Below are positions 12,022 to 13,177 of a DNA stretch of 13,177 nt, piece by piece (positions within the stretch are counted from its first letter, which is position 1; each line of letters opens with the position of its first letter). Source of the DNA: Candidatus Binatota bacterium (GTDB taxonomy: Bacteria; Desulfobacterota; Binatia; Bin18); the NCBI GenBank assembly GCA_011523315.1, contig WTHE01000405.1, positions 1 to 13,177 on the forward strand. Direction: 5' to 3'. The notes under the pieces are model-generated. The model searched no databases, was not told the origin of the DNA, and saw nothing but the letters and a program-made list of their open reading frames with translations. Both the position numbers and the translations under genes were made by a program.

Positions 12022-12399
12022 TCAGAAAGCGATCCGTGTGATGCCTTCGACACGGTCGAAATGGGCATCGTTGCTCAACACCGGGAGAGTGTGCTGGCGG
12101 GCGAGCGCGGCAATCCAGGCGTCGTTGGGCGGGATGGGGTTGCCTGCTCGTTTCAATTCCAAACGGAGCTGGGCATAGACTTCGGCCGTCACTTGGGTAA
12201 TGGTGGCGATTTCGACCAGTGGGAGATAGCGGCGGAGCCAGTTCTCGTAGCGGCGACGGTAGCGAGATTGGCGAATACCGAAATAATACTCACCCAGAAC
12301 GATGACGAGGACAACGAGCCGGTCGGCAGATCGTAAGGGGGACTGAACCCCCGGGTGACCTTCCGCCCACGCCGACACAGCGTTCGTGTCCAAGATCAT
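12022..12399 (-). CDS. vapC: VapC-type PIN-domain ribonuclease toxin
   Basis: A 125-aa PIN-domain protein. The four acidic positions of the Mg2+-dependent RNase site are present: Asp4 in MILDTN, Glu37 in LVIVLGEYYFG, Asp93 in PPNDAWIAALA, and Asp111/Asp115 in LSNDAHFD. The GEYYFGIRQSRYRRRYENWL segment is typical of a common VapC subgroup. VapC toxins cleave tRNA or rRNA and are held inactive by a partner VapB. ATG 12397-12399 overlaps the stop of the upstream gene by 4 bp (ATGA), the usual antitoxin-toxin coupling, but the upstream protein is a 231-aa HEPN-containing protein and not a ~75-aa VapB. The gene converges with the R-M cassette across 46 bp of sequence with no evident feature. It has about 60% GC, unlike the upstream HEPN region. 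Confidence 0.92.
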   Translation of the reverse strand: MILDTNAVSAWAEGHPGVQSPLRSADRLVVLVIVLGEYYFGIRQSRYRRRYENWLRRYLPLVEIATITQVTAEVYAQLRLELKRAGNPIPPNDAWIAALARQHTLPVLSNDAHFDRVEGITRIAF

Positions 12400-13091
12400 G
12401 CGCTGTCGCCAAGTTCGAGGCGCTCGAACTCATCCTCGATCATCTCAGCGACGCGACGGTTTTCACTCGACAGGTCGGCCAGTTTGCCGAACCCTGCCAT
12501 CCAGGGAGCTTCCTGTTCGTCTACGGGTGGGTCGGTCTCAGCCTTGCCGACTATGGTCTTCAGGGCGCAGATTTGTTTCGTGTCCTGAACTGCGTCGATC
12601 TTCTTGTCGTACCTGTCGAGAAAGGACTTCCTCGATTCAGCGTTCTTTTTTAAGGCGCGCCTGTATTTCTCGAATTCCAGGAAAAGAGCCTCGCACAGCT
12701 GCCTCACATTGAGTATCAGGTGAGGGACCGCATCAATCTTTCTGACTAAAAGATGTTTGCCTTTTTTCCACGCAATAGTGATCCGTAAGGTTTGTCCGTC
12801 GAACGGAATATCATAGCCATTGTAGCGGTGAGCAAAGCCATTCCTGAGAGCGTCGTATAGGGGTTTTGCGGCCTTCCGGTAGGGACCATCGGGCAGGAGC
12901 TTTCTGAAAACTTTTTCTCCCTGGCCTTTTCCATGCTTATACTCAGCCAAGGTACCGCACGCGCACGCAACGAGGAGGGCTACGGCATAGTTTCCTCCCA
13001 CCTTGAGAGCAAGAATGCGCTTCAAGTCGGACTCGATGAAACCAAATGTCTGCTCAAATTTTTTCTCAATCTCTTTGAAACTGACAGCCAT
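12396..13091 (-). CDS. HEPN-motif protein with VapB-like C-terminal tail, putative antitoxin of the downstream VapC
   Basis: A 231-aa protein in the position of an antitoxin. Residues 1-150 are mostly helical, with a hydrophobic helix YAVALLVACACGTLAEY (35-51), then PLYDALRNGFAHRYNGYDI. R83-N84-xxx-H88 is the canonical HEPN ribonuclease motif (RNxxxH), which works in a dimer. A Lys/Arg/Glu-rich helical linker (140-175) follows. The last ~36 residues, APWMAGFGKLADLSSENRRV then AEMIEDEFERLE, resemble the toxin-binding tails of VapB proteins paired with this VapC subgroup; this resemblance is from memory. The N-terminal DNA-binding domain expected of a VapB is absent. ATG 13089-13091 has GAGAGGAAG upstream. 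The stop overlaps vapC by 4 bp. Hand counts give about 49% GC over 12601-13080 but 55-60% over the tail, suggesting fusion. Alternative: a HEPN protein unrelated to VapC, merely overlapping. Confidence 0.7.
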   Translation of the reverse strand: MAVSFKEIEKKFEQTFGFIESDLKRILALKVGGNYAVALLVACACGTLAEYKHGKGQGEKVFRKLLPDGPYRKAAKPLYDALRNGFAHRYNGYDIPFDGQTLRITIAWKKGKHLLVRKIDAVPHLILNVRQLCEALFLEFEKYRRALKKNAESRKSFLDRYDKKIDAVQDTKQICALKTIVGKAETDPPVDEQEAPWMAGFGKLADLSSENRRVAEMIEDEFERLELGDSA

Positions 13092-13126
13092 CGTTTCTTC
13101 CTCTCAACGTTCAGGCTGACATGAAG

Positions 13127-13149
13127 CGGTCTCAAAAATAGGAAGACCG
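13127..13149. repeat. Stem-loop upstream of the HEPN/VapC operon
   Basis: CGGTCT (13127-13132) and AGACCG (13144-13149) pair across an 11-nt A-rich loop, and a second 6-bp pair CCGTCG/CGACGG (13147-13152 and 13167-13172) overlaps it. They lie 36-81 bp upstream of the HEPN start, where an autoregulatory operator would be expected. No clear -35/-10 pair could be matched. Short arms make chance occurrence quite possible. Confidence 0.25.
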
Positions 13150-13177
13150 TCGCTTTTGCCCAGGATCGACGGCCTCC

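Noticed and set aside
12396..12500. Separate short VapB gene starting inside the HEPN frame (Met198)
   Set aside because: It would be only 34 aa, has no ribosome site that I could see, and the upstream frame is continuous through it with a coupled ATGA stop-start.
1..13177. CRISPR arrays, tRNA or rRNA genes, insertion sequences
   Set aside because: No regularly spaced repeats, cloverleaf sequences, rRNA segments or transposase frames were seen on either strand.

Overview
The window is about 13.2 kb of GC-rich bacterial DNA, roughly 60-65% GC in the chromosomal part by spot counts. The organism is probably Gram-negative, because one gene encodes a secreted outer-membrane beta-barrel of the PagL lipid A deacylase family. 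The gene mix (an isocitrate lyase/PEP mutase-type enzyme, Uma2 nuclease, JAMM protease, Alvin-type ferredoxin) suits an environmental proteobacterial, Desulfobacterota, Binatota or Tectomicrobia-like lineage. I cannot name the taxon from sequence alone.

Left part (1-3159): the 3' part of a class III PLP aminotransferase runs rightward and converges on a leftward pair, an RNase Z-type MBL hydrolase followed by a small PPOX-family flavoprotein. A 191-bp divergent spacer separates RNase Z from a rightward 2[4Fe-4S] ferredoxin with an unusual zinc-ribbon/coiled-coil tail. The spacer holds an 86-bp compound inverted repeat that overlaps a good promoter for RNase Z.

Middle part (3271-9048): a long leftward run. 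Read in transcription order it is: Methyltransf_2-family methyltransferase, JAMM protease, PagL-like barrel, Arg/Pro-rich hypothetical protein, alpha/beta hydrolase, Uma2 nuclease, isocitrate lyase/PEP mutase-family enzyme, and a 66-aa single-TM protein. Spacings are mostly 9-50 bp, so much of it is probably co-transcribed. The leaders of the methyltransferase and PagL genes each carry the same 44-nt stem-loop element. The two copies are 73% identical without gaps, with two compensatory stem changes and conserved loop blocks. This is a candidate structured RNA leader or shared operator.

Right part (9199-13177): a stand-alone tRNA-binding (EMAP/Myf) protein is followed after 13 bp by an accessory defence cassette. 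The cassette has a gamma-class adenine methyltransferase, an overlapping candidate restriction endonuclease with an SVK-x13-E active-site pattern, and a 36-aa membrane microprotein with a strong ribosome binding site. Converging on it from the right is a two-gene operon with a 4-bp ATGA overlap. Its first gene encodes a protein with a canonical HEPN ribonuclease motif (RNxxxH) that ends in what looks like a VapB-type toxin-binding tail. Its second gene encodes a VapC-type PIN ribonuclease. Base composition drops in the HEPN body (about 49% GC by hand count) and rises again in the tail and PIN gene (about 59%), which suggests a chimeric toxin-antitoxin module. This HEPN-VapB-like/VapC operon and the paired leader elements are the best candidates for something undescribed.
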